Origin: an uncultured Lachnospiraceae bacterium
Lineage (GTDB): Bacteria; Bacillota; Clostridia; Lachnospirales; Lachnospiraceae
Length of the DNA: 5,313 bases
NCBI GenBank assembly: GCA_946566415.1
Contig: CAMNWW010000172.1
Location: 1-5,313, forward strand
Direction of reading: 5' to 3'
The notes beneath the pieces are model-generated. The model worked only from the letters and a program-made list of their open reading frames with translations, was not told where the DNA came from and did not search any database. Below are positions 5,313-5,313 of the stretch, in pieces. Both the position numbers and the translations under genes were made by a program. Position 1 is the first letter of the stretch; each line of letters opens with the position of its first letter.

Positions 5313-5313
5313 A

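Noticed and set aside
1..5313. CRISPR arrays, insertion sequences, tRNA or rRNA genes, and defence or toxin modules.
   Set aside because: No regularly spaced repeats, transposase-like reading frame, tRNA cloverleaf or system-type gene cluster was seen; coding sequence fills nearly the whole window.

Overview
The window is a gene-dense, single-direction stretch of a low-to-mid GC Firmicutes chromosome. Every supported gene is read on the minus strand, so the biological order runs from position 5313 down to 1. The order ispF - (acetyltransferase) - cysS - mrnC - rlmB - sigH is a variant of the Bacillus/Clostridia block ispD-ispF-gltX-cysE-cysS-mrnC-rlmB-yacP-sigH. The CysS, RlmB and SigH sequences look clostridial. 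Base composition, estimated by eye and not computed, looks close to half GC, which would fit a Lachnospiraceae-type gut Clostridia. The presence of sigH suggests a lineage with sporulation or competence-type stationary-phase regulation. The genus cannot be fixed from this window.

Layout, in transcription order. 5312-5097: 3' part or whole of a small single-pass membrane protein with a long acidic tail, unrecognised. 5076-4516: ispF (isoprenoid synthesis, MEP pathway) with an unusual cysteine-rich C-terminal tail. 4455-3331: a two-GNAT plus SCP2-like acetyltransferase (Eis-type architecture) that is not part of the Bacillus version of this block. 3278-1872: cysS (cysteinyl-tRNA synthetase). 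1887-1396: mrnC (Mini-III RNase, 23S rRNA maturation). 1396-629: rlmB (23S rRNA Gm2251 methyltransferase). 632-12: sigH (sigma-H).

The last four genes are physically interlocked. cysS and mrnC overlap by 16 nt, mrnC and rlmB share one base in TGATG, and rlmB and sigH overlap as GTGA. This strongly suggests one transcript with translational coupling, joining tRNA charging, 23S rRNA processing and modification, and a transition-state sigma factor. No promoter, T-box or intrinsic terminator was found, so the transcript must start upstream of the window or use a promoter I cannot recognise.

The only sizeable non-coding stretches are the two gaps on either side of the acetyltransferase gene (60 and 52 nt). 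Each holds a copy, in the same orientation, of a 27-nt palindromic repeat (23 of 27 identical) just upstream of the ribosome binding site of the next gene. The copy after ispF is also part of a larger stem-loop whose arm could pair in two mutually exclusive ways. These repeats and the cysteine-rich IspF tail are the least ordinary features here; the rest is a conserved housekeeping operon.
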